Assembly (NCBI GenBank): GCA_947095535.1
Contig: OX352774.1
Location: 37,836,496 to 37,900,495, forward strand
DNA length: 64,000 bases
DNA from: Poecilobothrus nobilitatus
Lineage: Eukaryota; Arthropoda; Insecta; Diptera; Dolichopodidae
Direction: 5' to 3'
Of this stretch, positions 1-11,880 are shown piece by piece. Every line of letters begins with the position of its first letter. Position 1 is the stretch's first letter. The notes beneath the pieces are model-generated. The model was not told where the DNA came from. It was given only the letters and a program-made list of their open reading frames with translations, and did no database searches. Both the position numbers and the translations under genes were made by a program.

Positions 1-694
1 GGTAAAAGCTTCGCAGCAGACTTTAAAGTATTTTTGTATTTTTTATTTAGGTTGGAATTTTGATTTTTTAAGCTGCATTTTTGATATAACATAAAATATT
101 CGAATTTTTTTATTAATATAAAATTCGGCAGACTTAGCTAATTATATTTCATAACAGAAATCAGAAACTTACTAAATATTATAGAAATGGATATTTTTCT
201 TTAAAAAAAAAGAAAAAATAACATAGAAAATATCATTTTAGAAGCCTTCTCTCACAATAGATTCATAATTTTGTACTAATTTATTATTAGACCATTAAAT
301 TAAAAAGCTGTCGAAAACGACCGTCACAAAAAAAAGCCACCGAAAATTAATGAAATTTCATTATCAGAGGCATGAATCTTTTATTAAATACACCTAATAA
401 TACCTCTTCCAAAGTACATTTAAATAAAATAAATTCAGCAAATTTTTTTCAAGCAAAAAAAAAAGAAGTAAAAGTAACAGTAAGTCGATGCAACCAACTC
501 ATTTATACCCTACACCTAAAAAATTCAAATTAAATTAAAAATCCATAAATTATTTTAGTTAGGTACTTAAAATACCTAATCTAAAAAAATACATGTAATA
601 ATCTCTCCCTTAATTCAGGTAGTGGGAGTCAGTATGATAACGTAAATGTTTTTGAATCTATAGAAATTGTGCAATTGCACAGGGGATTTTCTAG
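1..694 (+). mobile_element. Non-autonomous Helitron, 3' part (copy 1, cut by the window edge)
   Basis: Positions 1-470 match 20843-21290 almost base for base, and 604-694 match the end of that second copy. The 3' end has the palindrome TGTGCAATTGCACA (668-681), a 9-base spacer and terminal CTAG (691-694) followed by T. This is the Helitron layout of a hairpin, then CTRR, inserting between A and T. The DNA after CTAG is the interior of the 1.6-kb repeat family, so this copy inserted into one of those elements. No Rep/helicase coding is visible. Confidence 0.75.
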
Positions 695-885
695 TAATAT
701 AATATAATATTTAAAATTATATTTACTATTTTGTACTAAGTAAATTTAATATACATTTACTGCTTAGTATTAAATGGTACTATAGAATATTTGAAAAAGT
801 TTTGGATTAATAATCGTTATGTGGAAGGTTAAAATCTGCTTTTGAAGAATGTATAAACATATAGTTTGAATATAAATGACAGTTA
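695..885 (+). repeat. Fragment of the 1.6-kb repeat family interrupted by Helitron copy 1
   Basis: This stretch is nearly identical to about 13095-13255 of the full copy at 11881-13475, including the TAATATAATATAATATTT start and the TAGTATTAAATGGTACTATAG segment. Similarity fades near 885. Confidence 0.75.
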
Positions 886-1558
886 CTGTACACTCTGCTT
901 CGTTTTTGTACTAATACGCAATTTTTATTAAATTAAAGAATCTTTTAATATTAAATATTTAAATTTTATACCATGTAGAACTTCGTAGATACAATGTAGA
1001 TTGAAATATGGTTTAATACTAAATATTATGTAATAAAGAAATAATATATTAAGTTCTTATATTCTATATTAAAATAATTATTGCTCCATTTACAAAAATG
1101 TTATAAGTTTGGAAAAGAATATTAGATACAGCGGAAACGTTAAAATTACTTCTTTAACGTAATTTAAAATAACCATTGAAATATTAAATTTAATTGATTT
1201 TAAAAATTTGGCATTTCATCAAAAATTTGGCAATCTAGAGAAAATTTGTTTCACAATTTAAAAGGAAACATACAAACAGAAATCTTCTTTCATTTCGCCA
1301 TTTTTTTTTTTTTTTGATTTTCTCAATCTAAGGTCATTGGCGTATGCAGTAATTCAGAATTCAACCAAGGATGTTATAAATGTAAAATTAAATATTTATG
1401 CTTTTAGTTGAAATTTCAAAAAAAAAAAAATAAAAAATATCATAAAAATATTATTAGATACATTATAGAATTTTTATTATTTTATCATTTTTGCTTTAAT
1501 ACCATAAAAATTTAAAATTAAAAATTCTTAGAAAAAATTTTATTTCCTTTTAAATTTT

Positions 1559-1590
<32 letters not shown>

Positions 1591-3910
1591 ATATTTTTAC
1601 AATAAAATCAAATTAATTTCCTTTCATGCTTTAAAAAGCTTTAAATTTCACAAGTGGTTCCTGAATTCAAGGACATATTTTGTTTAAATTTCTATGTATG
1701 TTGTATATACACGTATACATAATATATTAATATTCATGTATAAATTAAATATTTTTTTCTAGTATTTATATTCTTTTGATATCATTCATTTCAATTCATC
1801 CTTCATTAGTCTGTCCATATCCCAATTTTTAAGGTCTTTCAAAAAAACCAAAAAAAACCAAAAAAACAACAAAAAAATAAAGATAAAAAACCTAAGAGAG
1901 CTGAGAGGAGTAAATATAATAACTTTACACCAAAAATACATTTTTATATCCATAATGGTATGGAGTTGTTCCATATTAGATATATTTTTTATATATACCT
2001 AATTCATTAATTAATAATCTTTTAATCAAAGAACAAACAAAAAAACAAACAAAAAACAAAAAAAATTTTAAGTGGAATTAAAATTGCTGGTAGGAAAATC
2101 GTATCAAATGCCGAATTGATCTACATTATTATGTATATATTGCTATAGACATATTTGGATCCTATAATCTTATGAGTGAAAATCGTTGTAATAAAATCAA
2201 TTATAAGACATGATTATGATTGGGTATGTCTTTATCATTTCACTTTGTCTTGACTTATGAAATATATATAGATGTATTTGATACATGAGATTGATACTTA
2301 CATGAGTATTTAGAACTTAGTATTTTAAATATTACAGGAATTGTGCTATGTATAATATATCGTAATTAAGTACCTGGTTAGTTTTGTGAACCACTAGACA
2401 TTGTTGTAAATATTTAGGGAGTTATTTAATTAAGGCTATGTGGTGAGATGCTTTTATAGATTAAAATAACAAACTTAAGATTTTAAATTCAATTTAATTT
2501 AATTTTCTTCTTCTCTTACTTTTAAGGATATTTGGTAAATTTCATAACTGAGTGGAAATTTGAAACGGCGAAATATTATTTAGAACTTCATTTATGGTGT
2601 TGCTGTTTTTAATGAGTTAAAGTATCACTTAACTGTTAGTTATTTTTCAATAATTCTCTCCAAAAATTTTTTCCTACTTAGGGAAAATCCCATTTTTCCA
2701 CAATCATATGAAAAATAAAACTTTAAAAATTAAAAATTTGTTTTTTTCTTAACATTAACATTACCATACCATATACTTTCAGTTTTAGTTCACTAAAAAT
2801 GTTATTAATTTTAAAAATAACATTAAAAATGTATTTTTATAATATATATATAATTTTTTATTCCTTTTACTCTCGTTCCATAATTCTTGAATGAAAAAAA
2901 AGAAATAAAAAAAGATGTACCTAATTCATTCTCTGATCAAATTACCAGAAAAATGAAATAAAATGAAAAAAAAAATAAAATTTCAGTTAAAATGAAGGAC
3001 TTTCAACGTGTAAACATTAATTCTATTTAAAACTTTATTTAAAGTTAAATTGGTTAGGAAGTAAAAGTTAAGGCTGAGGTTAGGCCACATTATGTATGAT
3101 GGAATGTGTTAAATTTAAAATTTTTTGTACATTCATATGTTCTTTAAATATTTCATAAAATAGATTGTTTTTGAATTTTCTTTAACATTAAAATCCTTTT
3201 GGTTTTTTTTGCACCTGAGTTTTATTAAATACATAATTACACAGTTAGATGTAACAGGCTAAAAAATTTATGGAAATGCATTTACAAAATTAAATCAATA
3301 GTATTCTATATTAATAATCAGTTTTGGTATTAGATTATTTTAAAGTGATGTAAGTATAACAATGTGATCCTTTGATGTAGATTTAATGTCCTATCACTAT
3401 TACTACCAGTTTTTGTTTTTTAAAAGGGTAGATAGAAATCTCCAAAAACACCAATAAGGTCAACGCACGACGAGTCCTCTTTGGTATTTTTCGACTTGAA
3501 CCAACGGAATTCCACCCATATTTTAAATTAAACATTAGGTTAGAACCTATATTACAATATACTGTTTGGTTTGGGCATTGGAATAAAGGAATAGGAATAA
3601 AGAAAATTTGGATATATGGGAATTTACTGATTTTTTTGTATATATGGCCACCATGTTGTGACCTTAAGTACTACTTAATTTAAATTTTTTTTTTTTTGAC
3701 TCTTTGCTTTTTAGCATCTCATTATTGGTCTCGATACCTAGTTTACATTAGTTTATCTATTTGTATTTTAACAAGTCCTTTAGGTTTTAAGAATCTATCA
3801 TGGAAATAACTATTAAAGAAATATCTGTTACAACTAATTATTAGATATTTTCGGAATTAGTATAAAATTATGCTGAAGGGTAATGGCGATTTAAAGCTAT
3901 AAATAATAAA
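886..3910. other. A+T-rich DNA with no recognised gene
   Basis: I see only short chance ORFs, poly-A/T runs and an (AAAC)n-like stretch near 2030-2070. A slightly less A+T-rich segment around 3440-3510 has no recognisable coding potential. Confidence 0.5.
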
Positions 3911-4091
3911 GGGGCCTAGTGGGTAAGAGCGTATAAAATACGATCTAAACACCGAGAGAGTGTGGGTTCGAATCCCACACACGTCGTAAGAGTTTTTCTT
4001 CTTACGGTATTTACAGCCACGCCTGAAAAGGAAAGGCTGTGTAATTCTCTGTTCACATTTATATGGCAGAAAAATGCAATAAAAAAAAAAT
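3911..4091 (+). mobile_element. tRNA-derived SINE, copy 1
   Basis: The tRNA-like head has an A-box-like TAGTGGGTAAGAGCG and a B box GGTTCGAATCCCAC, with a short deletion in the first ten bases compared with other copies. The body includes CGTCGTAAGAG, a TTACGGTATTTACAGCC segment and GGCTGTGTAATT. The copy ends in ATGCAATAAAAAAAA. The same body follows the head in all five copies in this window, which separates it from a true tRNA gene. Confidence 0.85.
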
Positions 4092-5453
4092 AATAAAACG
4101 ATAACTACTTAAAGAACGCATAATATATTTATTCTACTTCTTTAAAAATGGAAATCTTTTATATAAACATTCTAAAAAGATGCTCTTTATTCAAGCAAAA
4201 TCATTTAAGAGATAAAATCTATCAATAGCAGAAGATTTAAAATTTTTTTGTCAATCAATCTTTTTACAATAATATATGGTATATATTTTAAAAATAACCT
4301 GAAAATCAAAAGATTATCTATGATCATGTGAAGAAAAGAAAATGAGGAAATGGATTGCAAGATATGTGCATATAAATCAAATTAAAATAAAAATGGATGA
4401 AATGAGAAAAAAAAATCCTTGTGTTCTATATTTATTTTAAATAGAAAGAATGCAAATTGATAAAAAAAAAATTTAGTTTTTGTGTGTTAGAAAAAAATAT
4501 CAATATAAGTTCTTATATTAGTTTTTACTTCCTTTCATTTAGAATATTTGCCTTTTTAATAGTTATCCTATAAATATATGTTTAAAATCTACTTTATTTT
4601 GTTAATATTTTTTAAATTTATTTAAGGGTTGTTTGATGTCAAGATGCTTTGGATCATCAAGAGTTTGCCATCAAGAATTATTAACTTGTGTTAAATTGAT
4701 TCAAAAGGTTCAATAGGTTCCATTCAGATTTATGGTATTTATATTTAAATAAATGTTAAAATATGACTCTAATTTCTTCATAAATGAGGCTTAAATATCA
4801 TACAACCATAATCCTTAAACGGAAAAAATTCTTGGAATCTGATTTTCAGCTCTTCACTTATCTTTTTATTTCTTTATATTTTCTTAAGTGATAGATAACC
4901 TTTTAAAAGTTTTTAGTGAAAATGAGTCTAATACTTCAGGTCCCTTAATAGTAAAATAAATGATATTTTACTTATCTGAATAAATCCTTCATACTAAAAT
5001 AGACTTAATAGGAATTTTTAAATGGTGTCGTAAATAAATACCCAAGAAAATCGTATTTAGAACAAATAATAAAAAATATTCCATTTTGCTCAACAACTCT
5101 GCCACTATACGAGAGAACGATTTAAATCATATATCTATATATACATACATACAATGTCATACTTTCCTTTAATATTTTTTATATTAATATTCATATATAT
5201 ATGTATGTAACATTATTTTATATGAAAAATCTTTTTTTTTTTTAAACAAAGGCAATGGGAAATGAAGACAAAATATTAGATTTTCTTCTCTTTATCCAGA
5301 GTCCTTTTTTTTTGTTTTTCCAAAGGAAATCAATTTTTTTTGTTGTTTTTTTACTAGTACTTGTGATGTATGAACATGAACCATGAATACCACAAGACCA
5401 TGTGTATTACATTAAAAATAGGAAAGTAAAAAAAAAAATTATAAAAATACATG
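4092..5453. other. A+T-rich DNA with no recognised gene
   Basis: No coding or repeat match was noticed in this stretch. Confidence 0.5.
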
Positions 5454-6003
5454 TACAGGGTGTTCTATAATATTTTTGGAATACTATGACATGAGGTAAT
5501 ATACTAAGGAGAAAAAAAAAACAGAAACAGAAAAAATTGTTTTTATTTTTTAAAAAGAAGGGATATCCAAATTATCCCTTTCAATATTAAATGGTTTCCG
5601 ATATAAGTGGAATTAAGAATTCAAAATATATACAAGAAGAAAATTAAATTTGATCCCTTTAAGAGTTTAGGGTATTTGTAGTGGTTTTAAAAAAACATCT
5701 AACCTATATTAAATTGGTAAAGAATAAGATATATTTAAAACACATGAAACGACTGCATAGTTTTTCACAAAAAAAGAAAAGAAAATTAAACCTAATAAAT
5801 ATTAACAAATTCTGCAACAACTCTACCTATTCTAAATGTTAAATTTTTAAAAGGATATTAAAAGTATATTAAAATTTAGTTCAGTTCTCGAAAAGCGTTT
5901 CAAAAATAAAAATCCCTGGCTCGTAGTAAAATTGTTTGTTTGTTTTAACTTCTTATACTTTCGGTTATGATTATCTTCACTTACAACTGCGCTGCATCCT
6001 GTA
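5454..6003. mobile_element. Possible 550-bp MITE-like element with short terminal inverted repeats
   Basis: The left end TACAGGGTG and right end CATCCTGTA are inverted repeats with one mismatch. Both carry an outer TA that could be a target duplication. CAGGGTG-type ends are common in insect DNA transposons. The arms are only 8-9 bp and I saw no second copy here, so this remains tentative. Confidence 0.4.
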
Positions 6004-6495
6004 TATAGCTTCTTTGATCATATGTGTTTCTTATTTATACTTATATATACATATGGATACAAAATATTTTTACAATATTATACACATATAGAGAATTTAT
6101 AGCGTAGATAAAACAAAATTTAATGAAGGAAAAAAAAGAAGATAAATAATTTAAAAATTTTAACAAAAAATAAAAATCAATAAATTTAAAATTGACTAAG
6201 TAAAAGAAAAAAAAATTTGTATCCTATTTTTTTTTTGTTTTGATTCACTAAATACAGAATGTAGAATTGATACAAACATAATACTATGCATTGCTTTGGA
6301 GAAGATACTAAACTCTACTTTTATTACTCTTGAACCTTACATTTTAATAATGAGTGTTAATAAAACCGAAAAAATCTATTTGTCTCCTATATATCCTTCC
6401 ATATCAGAACCTTCATTATCACTATTTAGAAATTAATGAATTTACTTTTGTTATTTGATGTTATACCTTAAGTATTATATTAATAATGCCAATTT

Positions 6496-8076
6496 AAAAA
6501 CGAGGAAGAATACAGTTGCCTTTGTCAACTCTTAGATACCCGTACGAACCGTTAGTATGTTCACAGCCTGTCACTCTGCTCACAATTTTATTTTTTTAAT
6601 ATTTTAGTATTTTAAAATAATTTGGGTGAATTTTATAATTTCTAGAACTATGGGTTCTACATATATTCAAACTATATGTTTATATGTACATTCTTCAAAA
6701 GCAGATTCTAACCTTCCACATAACGATTATCAATCCAAAACTTTTTCAAATATTCTATAGTACCATTTAATACTAAGCGGTAAATGTATATTAAATTTAC
6801 TAAGTACAAAACAGTAAATATAATTTTAAATATTATATTATATTATATTTAAATATTCCATTGACAGAATAATTTCTTATAAGTACAATAAAATACATAT
6901 ATGTATGTAAATACGGCGCTATATAATATACATCTATACTCTTATCATTCATTCACTAGTGACATATACGATATGTAAATAAACATGATATTATATAAGT
7001 ATGTATGTGTATCAATATCATATAAATAAAAATTCTTCAAGCAACCGTTATGTTGTTTATTTATTTACATTTTTATGTACTACGCATTATATCCTCAACA
7101 ATTTCAAATTATCGAGTAAAACAAATGCAAAAAATTTGTTGAAGAAATTTGTTAGAAAATTTGAAAAAATCAAGTAACACTTTCGTCAATTATAAAGTAA
7201 CCCTACATTATTAAAAAAAGTTGTTAACAGAAATAAGAATATAATGTTGAAGCTTTAATTTTTATGTATTACTTTAAAAAAATTTTAACAGGTGTTCAAG
7301 TTACAGGTGTTTAAAAATAGGAAATTTTCAGTTTTTGACCCCTTACAGCTCCTAAACGGGTGGTGATACAAAAAAAATTTCTGAAATGACTCATACTTAT
7401 TTTTAAAGATCTAACTTCTGTCAAAATTGCAAGTTTCCAACTTAAACCGTTTAGAAGATAGAAGGGTTGAAGGATTTTGCAAAATTTGAGTTTCACATAA
7501 CGGTAAATTAAGACACCGTATGCCACAAATATATATTTATTGTATATATACTTTTAAAGCTAATAAAAGTTGTAATCGTTTGGCGTTTTCAAAATGAAGA
7601 TATACCTTATACAACTTGTGCTATAACAATTTCAATATAGAGCTTTTTTGAACCTTTGGGGAGCTGTAGCTCCGTAACGGGTGGGGCTACAAAAAAAAGC
7701 TATTAAAAATAAAATTAATATTTTTGTGAGATCTATCAGTGGTTAAAATTTCATAGCTCTATTGCAAAAAAAATGTCGGGATCTAAAAGTTAGGTGTTCG
7801 AGAGCTACCCTAAGGCTTGGTCCAAACTCAACCAAAAAAAATAGGGAACCTACAAATTACTCCCAGAATATTTTGTGTAAATTTCAAGATTCTAGCTTTC
7901 TTAGTTTTTGAGTTAGCGTGCTGACGGACGGACGGACGGACGGACATGGCTCAAAAGTCTTAGAATTTTTTTCTGATCCGATCCATACCTTTGAAGGTAT
8001 ATCTAGCTCGCTTATTTCGAGGTGTTACAAACGGAGGAGTAATTTTATTATACCCGATCCTATCGTACGGGTATAA
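6496..8076 (-). mobile_element. 1.6-kb non-coding repeat family, copy A
   Basis: Read on the minus strand, it begins TATACCCGTACGATAGGATC, with CGGGTATA forming an 8-bp hairpin. It then carries an ATACCTTCAAAGGTAT near-palindrome and a TCCGTCCG tract. It ends near ACGGTTCGTACGGGTATC, an AGTTGAC/GTCAACT-type hairpin that is one base imperfect in this copy, and CTTCCTCGTTTT. It is nearly identical to copies B and D and codes for nothing. With B it makes a 1.6-kb inverted repeat around a 3.8-kb centre. Confidence 0.88.
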
Positions 8077-8539
8077 TGACTTTTACTGAAGAAAATGATT
8101 GAAAAAGATAATTGAAGTTCTAAATAATTGCCAGTAATGAAATATTTATTGATTAAATTATACTAACTGATGTATTAGAATGGTATTAAAGGACCATAAG
8201 TAAAATAAATTTTTTTGGCAATAAGTAACGCATCCACAATATTTAAAGTGAATCGGTTAAACCATTCAGACAGAACAAATCGCAATTGCATTGATCTGCC
8301 TTCAGAAAGAAAGACGGCTGTTTTTAAATTTAATTTTGTGTCGAATTTCTTGAGGAAGGAGGACCTATTTTTCTGAGAATACCTAAAATCTTTAGGAGTC
8401 TCTATTGATTACAACTCAAATGCATCAATAAGCAAACAGACTCACTTCATATATTATTTCATAAAAGAAAGCAAAATTTTTTGAATCTAAAAAAATCTAG
8501 AACGCTGATAATTTGTTTTTTTTTTTTTTTTTACGAGAG
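8077..8539. other. A+T-rich DNA with no recognised gene
   Basis: No gene or repeat was noticed. Confidence 0.45.
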
Positions 8540-8790
8540 TTGATGGAAAACTTCAACAATCAGCCAGAGGAATTGCATGTGATTCTTCCGGATAGTGTTG
8601 CACTTTAACCAATCAAAACTTTAGGTTGGGATGTTTAATACAAATGCACAGTTTGGTTTATGGGATAGGGTTGTGGGAGGGATTCTTGATGGGGGAAAAG
8701 TGATTTGGAAAAAAATTTAGGATTATGAAGTATGGGTATGAAAAATTATTTTGCAAATTAACTTGTCACTAATATTTAAAAGTGAGTTTT
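8540..8790 (+). repeat. Dispersed old repeat (shared with 24040, 26700 and 28830)
   Basis: The shared core includes CATGTGATTCT, then ACTTTAACCAATCAAAAC, then TTTAATACAAATGCACAGTTTGG, and finally GGATTATG. It matches the minus strand of 26700-26965 clearly and the plus strand of 28830-29110 more weakly. No coding capacity is visible. It is probably an old non-autonomous element. Confidence 0.5.
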
Positions 8791-9146
8791 AAAAATAATT
8801 TTTTATAAAAATTTTAATATTTTAAGCTCTTCAGAATGTATGTCAATTAGATTATTCGAGTTTCGAATCTCTTCCTTTTTTAAAGAGAACATTTTAAATT
8901 AAAATTTTCAAAAGTTTTTATTTAGGGTAGAAAAGTTTTTATTTAGGGTAGTCATTAGTGTTTCATTATAGGATTGTTTTCATTTATCGTTGATGAAAAA
9001 TCTCTTAAGGAGGGATCATAAAATCCTTCCTTAAATTTCAATTCAAAAAGGGATTTTAGGTTTCATATCATACTTGCTACAAACTCTTTGATTATACATA
9101 TATTCTGAATAAGTATAAGAATACAAAATAAAAATTTAAAAATATT
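8791..9146. other. A+T-rich DNA with no recognised gene
   Basis: A small direct duplication of a segment ending TTTTTATTTAGGGTAG lies near 8918-8950. Nothing else was noticed. Confidence 0.45.
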
Positions 9147-9529
9147 TTACTACTAGCAGAGTACCCGGCGTTGCCCGGAGTACTTTTTTGGCTTTATGAA
9201 ATAAAAATTTTTAACTTTTGTTTCTGCGTTAATATAATTTAATTAATATAGTTAACTTATTACTATGCATTTACAGATTTATGGTAGTTTATATGCATTT
9301 ATATTTTTATTTATGCATTTATGGTAGTTTATATTCTATTTTTTATTAGATTTAGTTAAATTGAATAAACAGATCCAAGAATTAGAGACAATTCTTATAC
9401 AAAATTTTTTTAAAGGAATCAATAATCTATTGAGTGCACAATGACGGCCAAGTGGATTTCAATTATGACCATAATGTAGTACATTTGTTATCGTAAGTAA
9501 TGTCACTTCATGTTTTTGTGAATTTTCCT

Positions 9530-9800
9530 TTTAAGCACATTTTGAAAAATTTGCTATTAGGTTCGCTCTGTCCCTCCGTCTGTTAAAATTTATATACTGT
9601 TTAATAAAGAGCAATGAAATATTAACTATGCATAGGTCTCTTAAAAGAGTAATGTTGTAGAACAACGTTTTTATATACTCTCACCGTTGGAGATCCTACA
9701 GCACCGACAGCTCTTCAAATTTTGAAAAAAACTTCTTTTTAAATGCGTACATTTCAGGTTCTGTTTAACATATTTTCAACATAAAAAATACATGATTGTT
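9530..9800 (+). repeat. Segment shared with 25060-25330 and 46395-46700
   Basis: All three contain CACATTT, then TGAAAAA, then a CTATTAG before a CTCTGTCC...CCGTC run, a GCATAGGTCTC/GGGTAGGTCTG step, a GAACAACTTTTT-like stretch and ATGCGTA...TTTCAGGTTCTG. This is the left half of a mosaic element related to the 1.6-kb family. Confidence 0.6.
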
Positions 9801-10384
9801 TTTTACCTTTATAAATCAACCAGAATTTTTTTTTCGTTTAGTTTTTCTAATTATGTTTCCAAATTGATTGGCTAAAAATATGTGTAAAAATTGTATATGG
9901 ATAAGAATGTAAGGTTTTCTGTTCTTTAAATATGTATGTACTCATTTTTGATTAAATGATGTACAGAAATGTGAATATGTTTTCTAATTTAATTGATTAA
10001 GTTTATAGCATTTTTAAATATACGGATATTATACATACTATATGTACATATTTCAATGATATTTTATGGGAAACATGTTATATACATGCATCTTATATAG
10101 GTAGACCACATGTAAAGACCACATTTAAGTAATGCATTTCTGAATGATGACATGATGATTGTCTAATGTAGGAGATTGTTTCTTTTTTTTAACATGAAAA
10201 TGTTATGTTGTTAAGACTTAAAAACAGTATTCTTAAGATACTTAATAAGGTTACTTTAATTACTGTTCTATATTAGAAATTTGCATTGAAAGGTTTTTAT
10301 GGAATATTAGAAACAGTATAGATAAAAGTAAAGAGTGTTGGAAATATCTTTTTAATAATAATAACAATACACAAAATTAGGCAA

Positions 10385-11330
10385 AATATTATTAATAAGT
10401 GCTCGTGCAGAAATGGGTTAATAAACGTTAACAAACATTTTGTCACAGGCTTTATTTAGAACCATAAATTCATCCTCCCAAATTAGACCGAAATTAGAAA
10501 CAAAATTTTTTTTGACAGTCTATCGTGTCGAAATGTGTTAATGTATCACAACAAAATTTATTGAATGAGTTTGTGTGCCAAAGTGCAATACTTGTGCAAA
10601 TTTTCAATTGGTCAAATCGTTTAAGCACAACAACAAAAAATGAGACACTTCATGGCCTGCAGCCTGATGGGTTAATGTATCGTAACCAAATCAACTCAGA
10701 AAGCTTTTGTTATAAAGACCTACACTTTTGTAAATTTTCACCTCAATTGGTAAAACGGTTTAAGTGCGACAACAAAGAAATTAAAATTTTTTATTGAGCC
10801 CTGGTGCCGAAACGGGTTAATGGATCGTAACCAAATCTCCTCAGTGAGCTCCTGTGGTAAAGAGCTACACTTTTGTAAATTTTCAAATCAATTGGCAAAA
10901 CCGTTTAAGCAGGACAACAGAAAAATTTAATGAACTTTGTTCGGCTCTCGTGCCCAAACGGGTTACCGGATCTTCATAAAAATTTGTCACAGCCTTTTTT
11001 TCAGACCGTAAAACCACCATACAAAATTGGACATAAATCGGAAACAAAAAATTTTTTGGAAGCCCGCCGGGCCGAATCCGGGTAACATATTGAATCCAAA
11101 TTTCTTCGGTACCCGTCCAATGATAAGAAGAATATTTGTCCAAATTTTCAACTCAATCGATCAAACCGTTTAGGCAGGACAACGAAAAGACGAAACGGTT
11201 TTAAATGGCTCTCGAGCCGCAATGGGTTAATGAACCGAAACGCGATATAGCCTATAACACTTTCCGGGGTCGTAGGAACGTTCCTGCAAAATTTGGTTGC
11301 AATCGGACTGGTGGTTTTTACGTGAAAAGG
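10385..11330 (+). repeat. Tandem array of about seven decayed units, 118-149 bp each
   Basis: A landmark like ACGGGTTAATGGATCGTAACC recurs near 10415, 10533, 10665, 10814, 10957, 11076 and 11221. Spacings are 118, 132, 149, 143, 119 and 145 bp. Long units contain TTTTCAAxTCAATTGGxAAA and ACCGTTTAAGCAGGACAACA. Short units contain a GACCGxAAA...GGAAACAAAA segment instead. The short ORFs in this region are by-products of the repeat. Confidence 0.8.
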
Positions 11331-11332
11331 GC

Positions 11333-11376
11333 ACAAACAAACAAACAAACAAACAAACAAATAAACAAACAAACAG
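11333..11376 (+). repeat. (ACAA)n microsatellite
   Basis: Roughly ten ACAA/ATAA units lie directly downstream of the tandem array, at the presumed 3' end of the element. Confidence 0.9.
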
Positions 11377-11400
11377 AATTTCTTCCTTATTTATTAGATA

Positions 11401-11880
11401 TATCTAATGTATTATATATTGTAATAAGGTCTACCTTATTGAATGAAGCAAATAAAGAATAAAAACCCCAAAAGACTTTTAAAAATTAAAACTTAAATTA
11501 ATTAAAGAACTTCAATTTCAATAATAAGTTATGATGATTTTTTTATATTTATTTTTTTCTAAATAAAACCAAAAATTTTGAAAATTTATGATTTTTGAAA
11601 TAAAATTTCTTTCATTGATGATTATATAGTCGCAAAATAACTTAAACCTTATTCGATTTTTATTATCATATATATTAGTATATTTAAAAGTTAATATTTT
11701 ACAACAATTTAATGAATATGACAGTTACTGTAATAAATTATTAGTTTTTTTGTTTAAGAGAAAAATCATAGAAAAAGTATTACAAAGATTCAAATAATTT
11801 AAATGTTGTCTTCTTTTGTCAAACATTAATTTATCAAAATTGTATTCTTTGGACTTATTTTTGTTTTTTCCTTTTTTTTT
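11401..11880. other. A+T-rich DNA with no recognised gene
   Basis: Nothing beyond homopolymer runs was noticed before copy B starts. Confidence 0.45.

Larger units (their letters stand above)
9147..11400 (+). mobile_element. Non-coding element of about 2.25 kb with a GTACCCGGCGTTGCCCGG start and an ACAA-repeat end
   Basis: It opens ACTACTAGCAGAGTACCCGG, a start I recall (not checked) from abundant insect repeats. It closes with CGTGAAAAGGGCACAAACAA, an ACAA/ACAAATAA microsatellite (about 11333-11376) and TTATTAGATATA. The start and end types are usually found on the same elements, so I read this as one unit. It contains a 9530-9800 segment related to 25060 and 46395, then the tandem array at 10385-11330. 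It lies between inverted copies A and B. Exact ends are uncertain. Confidence 0.55.

Noticed and set aside
3911..3985. Functional tRNA gene (and similar heads at 16565, 30064, 31391 and 61890)
   Set aside because: The A/B boxes are present, but the arms do not pair into a full cloverleaf, and all five heads are followed by the same body and poly-A tail, so they are SINE heads.
10385..11330. CRISPR-like array
   Set aside because: Units are long, diverged and contiguous with no fixed repeat/spacer alternation, and the genome is eukaryotic.
10525..11462. Several overlapping ORFs with shared peptide pieces
   Set aside because: They are translations of the decayed tandem array and the ACAA repeat, on both strands.
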